A stretch of 64,000 bases of DNA. It comes from Geoalkalibacter sp. GTDB taxonomy: Bacteria; Desulfobacterota; Desulfuromonadia; Desulfuromonadales; Geoalkalibacteraceae. The stretch spans positions 48,625 through 112,624 of the forward strand of contig NZ_JAUWAV010000005.1 in NCBI RefSeq assembly GCF_030605225.1, given 5' to 3'. Positions 57,191-64,000 of this stretch are shown in pieces (positions within the stretch are counted from its first letter, which is position 1; every line of letters begins with the position of its first letter). Made by a program: the position numbers and the translations under genes. The notes under the pieces are model-generated. The model worked only from the letters and a program-made list of their open reading frames with translations, had not been told where the DNA came from and did not search any database.

Positions 57191-59185
57191 CTAGTCCAGA
57201 CGGAAAGATAGAATCGTGATGTCGTCGCGTTGCGGAAATGGCCCCTGATAATCTTTCAAGGCCCGCTCGAAGGCGAGGGCCTGTTCGTGCATGGGCAGAC
57301 GGGCGTGGGCGCGCAGCAGCTCGGCGAAGCGGCTGTTGCCGAAGCCGTAACCCAGGTCGCCGCCCGCCTGGTCGAGATAGCCGTCGGTGGCCAGATAATA
57401 GGTGCGCCCCGGCGCCAGGATGAACTCCTGGTCGCGGTAGTGTCCCAGGCGCCGGTCGGCCAGCGCGCGCCGCTCGCCTTTCACTTCTCCCACTTCCTCG
57501 CCGTCACTCCAGTAGAGGGAAATCCTGGCGCCGGCGTAGCGCAAGGTGCGCGTGCCGCGATCAATCGCGACCAGGCCGGCATCCATGTTGGTGGCGATGG
57601 CGCGGGGCAGTTCGCTCGCCTGCAGCATGGCCCGCAGGGTGGTGTCGGTCTGGGCGAGAATCGCCGCCGGGGAGCCGAGGCCCGCCCGGCTGACGGCATG
57701 ATCCATGGCGGAGCGCGCCAGCATGGTCATCAGCGCGCCGGGAACACCGTGCCCGGCGCAATCGACGACACCGATCAGGTACTGATCGTCCTGCGCGCGA
57801 AACACGTAGAAATCTCCTCCCACCACGTCGCGCGGCCGCCAGAGCACGAAATGGTGCGGGCCGAGCAGCTGCGCCAGGTGACGATCCGGCAGGAAGGCGC
57901 GCTGGATCAGGCTGGCATAGTCGATGGAATCGTTGATTTTCTGATGCGCCGCCGCCATCTCGCGATTGGCGGCTTCCAGGGCGGCGGTGCGCTCGCGCAC
58001 CCGTTCTTCCAGTTCGGCGGTATGAATTTTGACCTGCCCGGCCATGGCGCCGAAGCTGCGGCTGAGATCGCCGATTTCGTCGCGCGTCTCCTGCGGCAGG
58101 GAAACGTCGAAATTGCCGCGGGCGATGGCGCCGGCGGCCTGATGCAGCTTGCACAGAGGCGCCAGCACGAGCTTTTCCACGGCCGTGCCGAAGGCCGCCA
58201 GCAGCAGGGCGAGGAGCAGCACCAGGGCCCCGGCCAGCATCCAGATCCAACTCTCGTCGATGACCTGGGCGGCGCGCAGATCCACGGCGGTGAGCACGTA
58301 CCATTTGAGTTCGGGCACATGAGAGATGGCCAGCAATTGCTCCCTGCCGTCGAGCCCGGCGCGAAAGATCCGCACCTCCCCGGGAGCCTGGGCGACTTGG
58401 GCCATGGCCGCCGCCAGGGCTTGACGCGCGCTGTCGTCGGGCAGCAGCGCCGCCAGGCGGTTGTGCCCGGCCGTCGCCCCGGCCGTGGATCCAAAGGCGA
58501 TGCGCTCCTTGTCGGGATGCGCCTGAATCGCGCCATCTTCATCAAGGATGATGGGGGTGACGCCCGGTTCGTCGACGGTGATGAACTCTTCCAGAAACTC
58601 GCCCAGATCAAGGCCGGTGCCGGCCAGGCCGAGAAGCCGGTCGCCGTCGCGCACCAGCACGTTCAGCCAGACGCGCGTCGTGCCCAGTTGCACATCGGGA
58701 TTGACGTTGATGTTGTAGTGGGGGGTTGTCTCAAGAATGGAAAAAAACCAGCCGTCGTCGGGGTTTTGGGGATTTAGGACGTAGCGCGGCCCATCGCTGA
58801 AGGGTTTGTCGGCGTCATTGAAGTAGTAGTTGCGGCTGTGCGCGCTGATGAGAAAGTAGGATTGCCCGCGAAAATCTTTGCGATAGCCTTCGGCCTCGCG
58901 GAAGAACAGGGCGCGTTTGTCCGGATCATTCTCCTCGCGCAGCCACTGCCGGGTCACTTCCGAATCGGCCAGACGCAGGGACAGGGCCAGATCCCGGGAG
59001 ACCGGGGCGAGGATTTTCTGCCGGTTGAGCAGGGTGAAATTGCGCGCGTAGGCCTCGCCGAAATGCGCGCGAACTCCGTCCACCAGGCGCTGACCGACCA
59101 GCGCGGCGGGCAGCAGCACCAGTAGACAGGCAATCACCAGCGCCAGCATCGATTTGGCCCGCAGGCCCAATCCCCAGGTCGCCAT
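57191..59185 (-). CDS. siaA: SiaA-like membrane PP2C-type phosphatase
   Basis: A 664-residue sensor phosphatase: first helix about 10-30, periplasmic dCache sensor about 31-310 (segments GQSYFLISAHSRNYYFN, GLAGTGLDLGEFL), second helix about 318-340 (WIWMLAGALVLLLALLLAAF), HAMP about 341-395, coiled coil, and SpoIIE/PP2C domain about 430-660 with Asp ligands in RDVVGGDFYVFR, GVVDCAGHGVPGALMTML and QRDDITIL. It would dephosphorylate the SiaC-like protein in response to an external signal. First gene of the siaABCD-like operon; an AGGGA site is 11 bases upstream of the ATG. Confidence 0.94.
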   Translation of the reverse strand: MATWGLGLRAKSMLALVIACLLVLLPAALVGQRLVDGVRAHFGEAYARNFTLLNRQKILAPVSRDLALSLRLADSEVTRQWLREENDPDKRALFFREAEGYRKDFRGQSYFLISAHSRNYYFNDADKPFSDGPRYVLNPQNPDDGWFFSILETTPHYNINVNPDVQLGTTRVWLNVLVRDGDRLLGLAGTGLDLGEFLEEFITVDEPGVTPIILDEDGAIQAHPDKERIAFGSTAGATAGHNRLAALLPDDSARQALAAAMAQVAQAPGEVRIFRAGLDGREQLLAISHVPELKWYVLTAVDLRAAQVIDESWIWMLAGALVLLLALLLAAFGTAVEKLVLAPLCKLHQAAGAIARGNFDVSLPQETRDEIGDLSRSFGAMAGQVKIHTAELEERVRERTAALEAANREMAAAHQKINDSIDYASLIQRAFLPDRHLAQLLGPHHFVLWRPRDVVGGDFYVFRAQDDQYLIGVVDCAGHGVPGALMTMLARSAMDHAVSRAGLGSPAAILAQTDTTLRAMLQASELPRAIATNMDAGLVAIDRGTRTLRYAGARISLYWSDGEEVGEVKGERRALADRRLGHYRDQEFILAPGRTYYLATDGYLDQAGGDLGYGFGNSRFAELLRAHARLPMHEQALAFERALKDYQGPFPQRDDITILSFRLD

Positions 59186-59433
59186 TCTTGGTTCGTCCCT
59201 GAATCACCAAGAGCGCCGCGAACCCTACGGAAGGATCGCGGTGTCGTTTTGAAAGAAAAAGAAAGAGTTAATTTGTCAAGATAAAGGAAAAGACATTCTT
59301 CTGCAAGGGAATCCTTGTGCGGCGAGGCTTGCGGCGAAACCTGGAATTTTATTCCCAGGAGGGTTGGATCGGCCCTTTTGCCTTCGTGTAACCCTTTGAT
59401 AAACAACGTAAAAAAATGCACGAAAAAATCCCG
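59186..59433. other. Divergent control region between siaA and the ATP-grasp/kamA operon
   Basis: No gene. Upstream of siaA on the minus strand is a perfect TTGACA (59274-59279) but with a poor -10 box. The sequence is A/T-rich at 59240-59300 and 59395-59430. No repeat or operator is evident. Confidence 0.45.
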
Positions 59434-59462
59434 TTGACAGGGTTTTGCACTGGGAGTATATG
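59434..59462 (+). promoter_or_regulatory. Sigma-70 promoter of the ATP-grasp/GNAT/kamA operon
   Basis: A perfect TTGACA (59434-59439), 17 bases, TATATG (59457-59462). Transcription would begin near 59469, leaving a 164-nt leader without an ORF. The leader contains several short GC-rich hairpins but no riboswitch I could identify. Confidence 0.72.
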
Positions 59463-59632
59463 ACGAATCAGCGACAGTGTTCAGGACCGGGACCCCGCAA
59501 GACGTGCCCGCTGAAAAGTTGACCCCTTCTAAGCCGCAAGCCGCCCCTGGCTAACCGGTGCCGAAGACGCTGCCGCCATCCCTCCACGGGGATCTGGATC
59601 CTAGGCGATTGGCTTTTCTCAAGGGGTTGACC

Positions 59633-60715
59633 ATGCACATCGCGCTTTCCTTCAATCTGAAGGGAGAGTCGGCGCTCGTCCAGGACGCGTCCGGCGAACC
59701 TCCCGCGGAACCTCCCGACAGCCCTCCCGACGACCTCTACGCCGAGTGGGACGACATCCACACCATCAATGCGGTGGCCGAGGCGCTGCGTTCGCAACAC
59801 CAGGTGACCCTGGTGGAAGCCGATCTCAATGCCTTTGACGCCTACCGCCGCCTGCGTCCGGATCTGGTGTTCAACATCGCCGAAGGGCTGCACGGAGCGA
59901 GCCGCGAGGCGCAGATTCCCGCCCTTCTCGACATGCTGGGCCTGCCCTACACGGGCAGTGATCCCCTGACCCTGGGGCTGTGCCTCGACAAGCGGCGCAC
60001 CAAGGAAATTCTCGCCCATCACCGCATCGCCACGCCGCGCTTCGTGGTGGTCTCGTCCCTCAACGAGATTCCCGCGCGCTTCAGCTATCCGGCCATGGTC
60101 AAGCCGACCCTGGAAGGGTCGAGCAAGGGCGTGACGGACAAGGCGTTGGTGCGCAACCGCCGCGAGCTGGTGCGCCAGGTGGCGTGGGTACTGGAGACCT
60201 ACCGCCAGCCGGCCCTCATCGAGGAGTTTCTGCCCGGTCGCGAATTCACCGTGGCCCTGCTCGGCAACGGCGCCGATCTGCGCGTGCTGCCCATCGTCGA
60301 GATCAATTTCGACAGCCTGCCCGCCGGGGTCAATCCCATCTACTCCTACGAGGCCAAATGGCTCTGGGATCAAGAAGACGATCCCCTGCGGATCTTCACC
60401 TGTCCGGCGCAACTTGAACCCCTGCTGCGCCGCCGGATCGAGGAGCTGTGCAAGAGCGCCTTCAACGCCCTGGGCTGCCGCGACTGGTGCCGCATCGACG
60501 TGCGCCTCGATGGGCGCGGCCTGCCGCAGATCATCGAGCTCAACCCCCTGCCCGGCATCCTGCCGCGCCCCGAGCAGAACAGCTGCTTTCCCAAGGCGGC
60601 ACGCGCCGCCGGACTCTCCTACGACCAGCTGATCCTGGCCGTGGTCGATGCCGCCGCCGCGCGGCTCAATCTGCATCAGCAAGGGGGGGGGCGTGAAGGT
60701 CGCGGTCTGCTTTAA
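59633..60715 (+). CDS. D-alanine-D-alanine ligase-like ATP-grasp enzyme 1
   Basis: A 360-residue ATP-grasp ligase of the Ddl superfamily. N-terminal: PDLVFNIAEGLHGASREAQIPALLDMLGLPYTG-type region near 80-110 with LPYTGSD. ATP-grasp: MVKPTLEGSSKGVT, PALIEEFLPGREFTVALLG, and the metal site RIDVRLDGRGLPQIIELNPLPG. The Ddl motif HGxxGEDG is replaced by LHGASREAQ, so D-Ala is not the likely substrate. AAGGGG stands 6 bases before the ATG. The next ligase starts 23 bases before its end. First gene of a four-gene operon. Confidence 0.88.
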   Translation: MHIALSFNLKGESALVQDASGEPPAEPPDSPPDDLYAEWDDIHTINAVAEALRSQHQVTLVEADLNAFDAYRRLRPDLVFNIAEGLHGASREAQIPALLDMLGLPYTGSDPLTLGLCLDKRRTKEILAHHRIATPRFVVVSSLNEIPARFSYPAMVKPTLEGSSKGVTDKALVRNRRELVRQVAWVLETYRQPALIEEFLPGREFTVALLGNGADLRVLPIVEINFDSLPAGVNPIYSYEAKWLWDQEDDPLRIFTCPAQLEPLLRRRIEELCKSAFNALGCRDWCRIDVRLDGRGLPQIIELNPLPGILPRPEQNSCFPKAARAAGLSYDQLILAVVDAAAARLNLHQQGGGREGRGLL

Positions 60716-61703
60716 CCGGGTTCCGCCGCAACTAATCCACGGCGAACCGCTGGATCGCATCTCCGAGGAGGGCGCCGAGGGCGAGGCGCAGGCGGTGGCC
60801 GCCGCCCTGCGCGAACTGGGCCATGCCCCGCACCTGGTGGCGCTGGGCGAGGACATCGCGCCCTTCATCGCCGAACTGCGCGCCGCCGCCCCCGATCTGG
60901 CCTTCAACCTGTGCGAGGGTTTCTGGGGGCAGAGCCGCAAGGAAATGCACGTCGCGGCGCTTCTGGATCTGCTTGGGCTCGCCTTCACCGGCGCGGCTCC
61001 TTTGTGCCTGGGCCTGACCCAGGACAAGGCGCGCACCAAGGATCTGCTCACCCGTCACCAATTGCCCACGCCCAAGTACCTGCTGGTCAAGCTCGGCGAG
61101 CAGTATCCGCGGGTACGCGATCTCGCCTATCCCCTCATCGTCAAGCCGCGCTTCGAGGACGCCTCCCTGGGCATCTCCAACGAGAGCGTCGTGGACAACG
61201 AGCGCGAGCTGAAAAACCGCATCGACTACGTGCATCGCACCTATCGTCAGGGCGCGCTGGTCGAGGAGTTCATCGAGGGGCGCGAAATCAACGCCGCAGT
61301 CATCGGCAATGGTCCTCACGAGGTGCTGCCGCTCTCGGAAATCCGCTTTCACTCCGATCTGGTGCGTCCCATCGTCAGCTACGAGGGCAAGTGGCTGGAG
61401 CAGTCCCAGGGCTATCAGGGCACCCAGCCGGTCTGTCCGGCGCCCCTCAAGGGGCGCGACGCCATCCTGGTGCGCGATGTGGCCCTGCGCGCCTACAAGA
61501 TCATGGAATGCCGCGACTACGCCCGCGTCGACATCCGCCTGCGCGACGGCGTGCCCTACATTCTCGAAGTCAACGCCAATCCCGACATCTCGCCCGAGGC
61601 GGGCCTGGCGCGCTGCGCCGGGGTGGCGGGGCATACCTATCCGCAGCTGATCCGCCGCGTGCTGGAGATGGCCGCGCAACGCAGGGAGGCCGCTCGTGCG
61701 TAA
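60693..61703 (+). CDS. D-alanine-D-alanine ligase-like ATP-grasp enzyme 2
   Basis: A 336-residue paralogue of the preceding protein. Shared markers: LAFNLCEGFWGQSRKEMHVAALLD-type region (CEGFWGQSRKE) near 75-90, LVKLGEQ, VKPRFEDASLGISNES, GALVEEFIEGREINAAVIG, and RVDIRLRDGVPYILEVNANP. Again the D-Ala motif is altered. Start GTG at 60693 after a G-rich ribosome site (AAGGGGGGGG) within the end of the first gene; overlap 23 bases. The two ligases probably act in sequence to form a dipeptide-like product. Confidence 0.87.
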   Translation: MKVAVCFNRVPPQLIHGEPLDRISEEGAEGEAQAVAAALRELGHAPHLVALGEDIAPFIAELRAAAPDLAFNLCEGFWGQSRKEMHVAALLDLLGLAFTGAAPLCLGLTQDKARTKDLLTRHQLPTPKYLLVKLGEQYPRVRDLAYPLIVKPRFEDASLGISNESVVDNERELKNRIDYVHRTYRQGALVEEFIEGREINAAVIGNGPHEVLPLSEIRFHSDLVRPIVSYEGKWLEQSQGYQGTQPVCPAPLKGRDAILVRDVALRAYKIMECRDYARVDIRLRDGVPYILEVNANPDISPEAGLARCAGVAGHTYPQLIRRVLEMAAQRREAARA

Positions 61704-62178
61704 TCTCAAGGCAACCGATGTGCCCGATCTGGTGCGGATTCTCGAAGCCACCGGGGCGTTCAACGACGAGGAAGTGGGGGTGGCGGTGGAGCTTTTGGGC
61801 ATCGTGCTCAACGACCACGCGCAGCAGGACTACGAGGTGGCGGTGGCCGAGGTGCAAGGACGCGTCGCCGGGTATGTGCTCTTCGGGCCGGTGCCGCTCA
61901 CGCAGGGCAATTTCGATCTCTACTGGATCGCCGTTGATCCCGCCTGCCAGGGCCACGGCGTCGGCCGCAAGCTGATGGCTCATGTCGAGGAGCAGGCCCG
62001 CGCCCGCGGCGGGCGCCTGGTGTGCCTGGAGACCAGCTCCCAAGGAAGCTATGAGCGCACCCGGCGCTTTTACGAGCAGGCCGGCTATGTGGAAGAGTCG
62101 CGTATCCGTGATTTCTACAAGCCGGGCGATGACCGGCTGACTTATGTCAAACGCTTGACCGTTCTCAAGGAGAACTAA
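61696..62178 (+). CDS. GNAT family N-acetyltransferase (RimI-like)
   Basis: A 160-residue GNAT. Motif A is WIAVDPACQGHGVGRKLMAHVE (Q-x-x-G-x-G) and motif B is YERTRRFYEQAGYVEESRIRDFY. The start is a GTG at 61696 with GGGAGG 7 bases upstream, overlapping the second ligase by 8 bases. It is too short to be a canonical AblB beta-lysine acetyltransferase, but context next to a lysine-aminomutase-like enzyme suggests an amino-acid-type acceptor. Confidence 0.9.
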   Translation: MRNLKATDVPDLVRILEATGAFNDEEVGVAVELLGIVLNDHAQQDYEVAVAEVQGRVAGYVLFGPVPLTQGNFDLYWIAVDPACQGHGVGRKLMAHVEEQARARGGRLVCLETSSQGSYERTRRFYEQAGYVEESRIRDFYKPGDDRLTYVKRLTVLKEN

Positions 62179-62183
62179 AGGTC

Positions 62184-63269
62184 ATGGAAACCTGGCAGAA
62201 AATGCTTCAGGCAAGCATCACCCGCCCCGGCGAGGTGACCCGGCGCTTCGGCATCGACCCCGCTCCCTTGGATGCGGTGGCGGCGCAATATCCCATGCGC
62301 ATCAACCCCTATTATCTGTCCCTGATCAAGGAAGTGAACGATCCCATCTGGCGCCAGGCGGTGCCCTCGGCGGAGGAGTTGCAGGACGGCGTCTGTCCGG
62401 CCGATCCTCTGGAGGAGGAAAACCAGAGCCCGGTGCCCAACCTGGTGCATCGGTATCCGGATCGCGTGCTGTTTCTGGTGTGCTCGGAGTGCGCCATGTA
62501 TTGCCGCTTCTGCACGCGCAAGCGCAAGGTCGGCGGCGAAAGCATGCAGGTGACCCGCGAGACCATCGAGGGGGGGCTCGACTACATCCGCAATCACACC
62601 GAAATCCGCGACGTGATTCTCTCCGGCGGCGATCCGCTGCTGCTCGGCGACGAGAAGCTCGACGCCATCCTCAAGGCCCTGCGCGCCATCCCCCATGTGG
62701 AGATCATCCGCATCGGCTCGCGCGTGCCGGTGGTGTTGCCGCAGCGCATCACTCCGGCCCTGGTGCGGGTGCTGCGCAAGTACCATCCGCTGTATCTCAA
62801 CACCCATTTCAACCACCCCGACGAGATCACCGAGCAAGCCGCCAAGGCCTGCGCGCGGCTGGCCGACGCGGGCATCCCCCTGGGGAACCAGTCGGTGCTG
62901 CTGCGCGGCGTCAACGATGATCCGGCGGTGATGAAGCGCCTCATGCAAAAGCTGCTCGCCATCCGCGTGCGGCCTTATTATCTGTACCAGGCCGACATGG
63001 TCCAGGGTACCAATCACTTCCGCACCTCGGTGGAGGAGGGCCTGGAGATCATCCGTGCCCTGCGCGGCCACAGCTCGGGCCTGGGCGTGCCGGCCTACGT
63101 CATCGACGCCCCCGGCGGCGGCGGCAAGATCCCGCTGCTGCCCGACTATCTGCAAAGCCTCGGCGAGGAGGTGGTGCTCAAGAACTACCTGGGCGAAACC
63201 TACCGCTACGCCAACGTGGCGCCGGAGGTGCCCGAGGAACGGCGGCGGGCGGCCAACGAGCAGGGGTGA
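62184..63269 (+). CDS. kamA: KamA-family radical SAM lysine 2,3-aminomutase-like enzyme
   Basis: A 361-residue radical SAM PLP enzyme. The 4Fe-4S/SAM site is CAMYCRFCTRKRK near 108-120 (C-x3-C-x2-C), preceded by LVCSE. The PLP Lys lies in DAPGGGGKIPLLP near 315. The Asp residues that bind the lysine side chain in clostridial enzyme are kept (YQADMVQ and YVIDAPGGGGK), which favours lysine over glutamate as substrate. The C-terminal zinc-binding tail of the long clostridial form is missing, as in the shorter EpmB/YodO group. It follows the GNAT gene by 5 bases and is ended by a terminator. Confidence 0.92.
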   Translation: METWQKMLQASITRPGEVTRRFGIDPAPLDAVAAQYPMRINPYYLSLIKEVNDPIWRQAVPSAEELQDGVCPADPLEEENQSPVPNLVHRYPDRVLFLVCSECAMYCRFCTRKRKVGGESMQVTRETIEGGLDYIRNHTEIRDVILSGGDPLLLGDEKLDAILKALRAIPHVEIIRIGSRVPVVLPQRITPALVRVLRKYHPLYLNTHFNHPDEITEQAAKACARLADAGIPLGNQSVLLRGVNDDPAVMKRLMQKLLAIRVRPYYLYQADMVQGTNHFRTSVEEGLEIIRALRGHSSGLGVPAYVIDAPGGGGKIPLLPDYLQSLGEEVVLKNYLGETYRYANVAPEVPEERRRAANEQG

Positions 63270-63274
63270 AAAAA

Positions 63275-63305
63275 AGCGGGGCGGCCTCGAAAGAGCCGCC
63301 CCGCT
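63275..63305. terminator. Bidirectional terminator after kamA
   Basis: AGCGGGGCGGC pairs perfectly with GCCGCCCCGCT around a 9-base loop, with a run of seven or more A upstream. It also stands in front of the minus-strand HEPN gene end. Confidence 0.85.
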
Positions 63306-63329
63306 GCGTTTGTGGGAGGGATTGACAAC

Positions 63330-63740
63330 TTAAGGAGACGCGTTCATCGAGTCCTCGGCCCACCTGAGGGCCTGCTGCGCCAAATCCAAGGCTTCGTGCA
63401 CGGCCGTCTGGGAAATCTCTCCCCAGAAACCCGGATAGCGGGTCTCCACGTCATAAGGGGTCAACGACCCGACCTCCTGCAAATTTTCCGGCACGGCAAT
63501 CTTGGCCGCATCGAAGATGGTCAACAGTTGCTCAAGGTCATGGGTCAAGGGGAAATCCACCTGCCTACGGAGCAAAATGGCCTTAAACGCCTTTTCCACG
63601 GCTTGCTGAGCGTGGAAGCAGATCTGTTCCGGCAAAACGTTTTGCCCCACCGCGAGGCGCGCCAGGCGCAAGTCGCTACGGGCGTGCTCCAACCAGCTCT
63701 CCGGGGTTCCTGCCGGGCGCGTTCTACTCCTTGCGGTCAT
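63330..63740 (-). CDS. HEPN-domain protein (probable toxin of HEPN/MNT pair)
   Basis: A 136-residue all-helical HEPN domain. Markers: SWLEHARSDLRLARLAV, QICFHAQQAVEKAFKAILL, PLTHDLEQLLTIF and a C-terminal helix HEALDLAQQALRWAED. These are the typical signatures of minimal-nucleotidyltransferase-associated HEPN proteins, many of which are RNases. Start ATG 63740 with AAGG 6 bases upstream; overlap of 17 bases with the MNT gene. Confidence 0.9.
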   Translation of the reverse strand: MTARSRTRPAGTPESWLEHARSDLRLARLAVGQNVLPEQICFHAQQAVEKAFKAILLRRQVDFPLTHDLEQLLTIFDAAKIAVPENLQEVGSLTPYDVETRYPGFWGEISQTAVHEALDLAQQALRWAEDSMNASP

Positions 63741-64000
63741 AGACGACCTTGCCCTCCCTGAGCGCCTCACGGTAGATCAAACCCGGCGCGTCGGCGAGCT
63801 CACGCAGGCGGCGATCCGCCACCACCAGAATATCCATGGGCATGCCGATTCCGCGCAAAGCGCGACGAATCCGCACGCTTTCCTGGCGAGGGTTGTCCAC
63901 GGGGTCGTCGGCGATCACCAGGATGTCCAGGTCGCTGTCCCGGTGCATTTGTCCCCGCACATAGGAACCAAAGAGAATGATCCGGCGCGGGCGGGCCGTT
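63724..64000 (-). CDS. Minimal nucleotidyltransferase (MNT), partial at the window edge
   Basis: C-terminal 92 codons or so of a MNT-type nucleotidyltransferase; the N-terminus lies beyond base 64000. The active-site motif is complete: ILFGSYVRGQMHRDSDLDILV (GS-x-x-R-G and DxD), read in one frame up to the edge. It pairs with the overlapping HEPN gene; in known pairs the MNT protein AMPylates or otherwise neutralises the HEPN protein. Start codon not visible. Confidence 0.88.
   Translation of the reverse strand, partial: TARPRRIILFGSYVRGQMHRDSDLDILVIADDPVDNPRQESVRIRRALRGIGMPMDILVVADRRLRELADAPGLIYREALREGKVVYDRKE

Noticed and set aside
59469..59632. Lysine riboswitch before the kamA operon
   Set aside because: Only a short GCCGAAG resemblance; the other L-box core segments are missing.

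Overview
The window is GC-rich, densely coding DNA of a bacterial chromosome. The gene set suggests a Desulfuromonadales/Geobacter-like member of the former Deltaproteobacteria: system II cytochrome c maturation (ResB/CcsB), two sigma-54 promoters with a sigma-54 activator, six sensor or phosphatase signalling proteins, PilZ and GGDEF proteins, a selenoprotein, a split glutamate synthase, and a KamA radical SAM enzyme. This placement is an inference from gene content, not from a database match. No prophage, insertion sequence or CRISPR array was seen.

Layout. 0-4.5 kb: universal stress protein, GlcD/GlcF-type 2-hydroxyacid dehydrogenase, a selenocysteine-containing AhpD-like protein whose gene is interrupted by an in-frame TGA, and a GNAT-like protein. 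4.5-13 kb: PAS histidine kinase, rhodanese-ferritin fusion plus FAD oxidoreductase, EttA, HtpX behind a heat-shock-type promoter, a 32-residue membrane peptide with its own promoter and terminator, and an OmpA-type lipoprotein. 13-20.7 kb: gatCAB with a palindromic repeat inserted before gatB, then mtnA and glnE. 21-27 kb (minus strand): malonyl-CoA decarboxylase, Cache histidine kinase, sigma-54 response regulator, then an acetate-permease-like gene preceded by a sigma-54 promoter and two identical dyad sites. 27-40.8 kb: resB-ccsB, small metal-binding and cNMP-binding proteins, folA, hydrolase, pcnB/miaA, a SWI2/SNF2 helicase, lipoprotein, glycosyltransferase and PilZ. 40.8-47.5 kb (minus): a three-gene glutamate synthase behind a sigma-54 promoter, tRNA-Trp and ilvE. 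47.7-55 kb: GAF/PAS kinase, a GNAT-histone-deacetylase fusion, GNAT, RRM protein, and a PhnD-like lipoprotein with a kinase. 55-59.2 kb: a candidate structured RNA and a complete siaABCD-like signalling operon. 59.4-63.3 kb: two Ddl-like ATP-grasp ligases, a GNAT and a lysine-2,3-aminomutase-like enzyme in one operon. The end holds a HEPN/MNT pair; the MNT gene is cut by the window edge.

The main candidates for new biology are: (1) the AhpD-like selenoprotein with a textbook bacterial SECIS hairpin; (2) the self-contained sigma-54 circuit controlling an acetate-type permease; (3) the ATP-grasp/ATP-grasp/GNAT/KamA operon, which looks like an uncharacterised pathway for a modified beta-amino-acid conjugate; and (4) an unidentified terminator-ended RNA of about 325 nt at 55.1-55.4 kb. 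All calls come from reading the sequence; no homology search was run.
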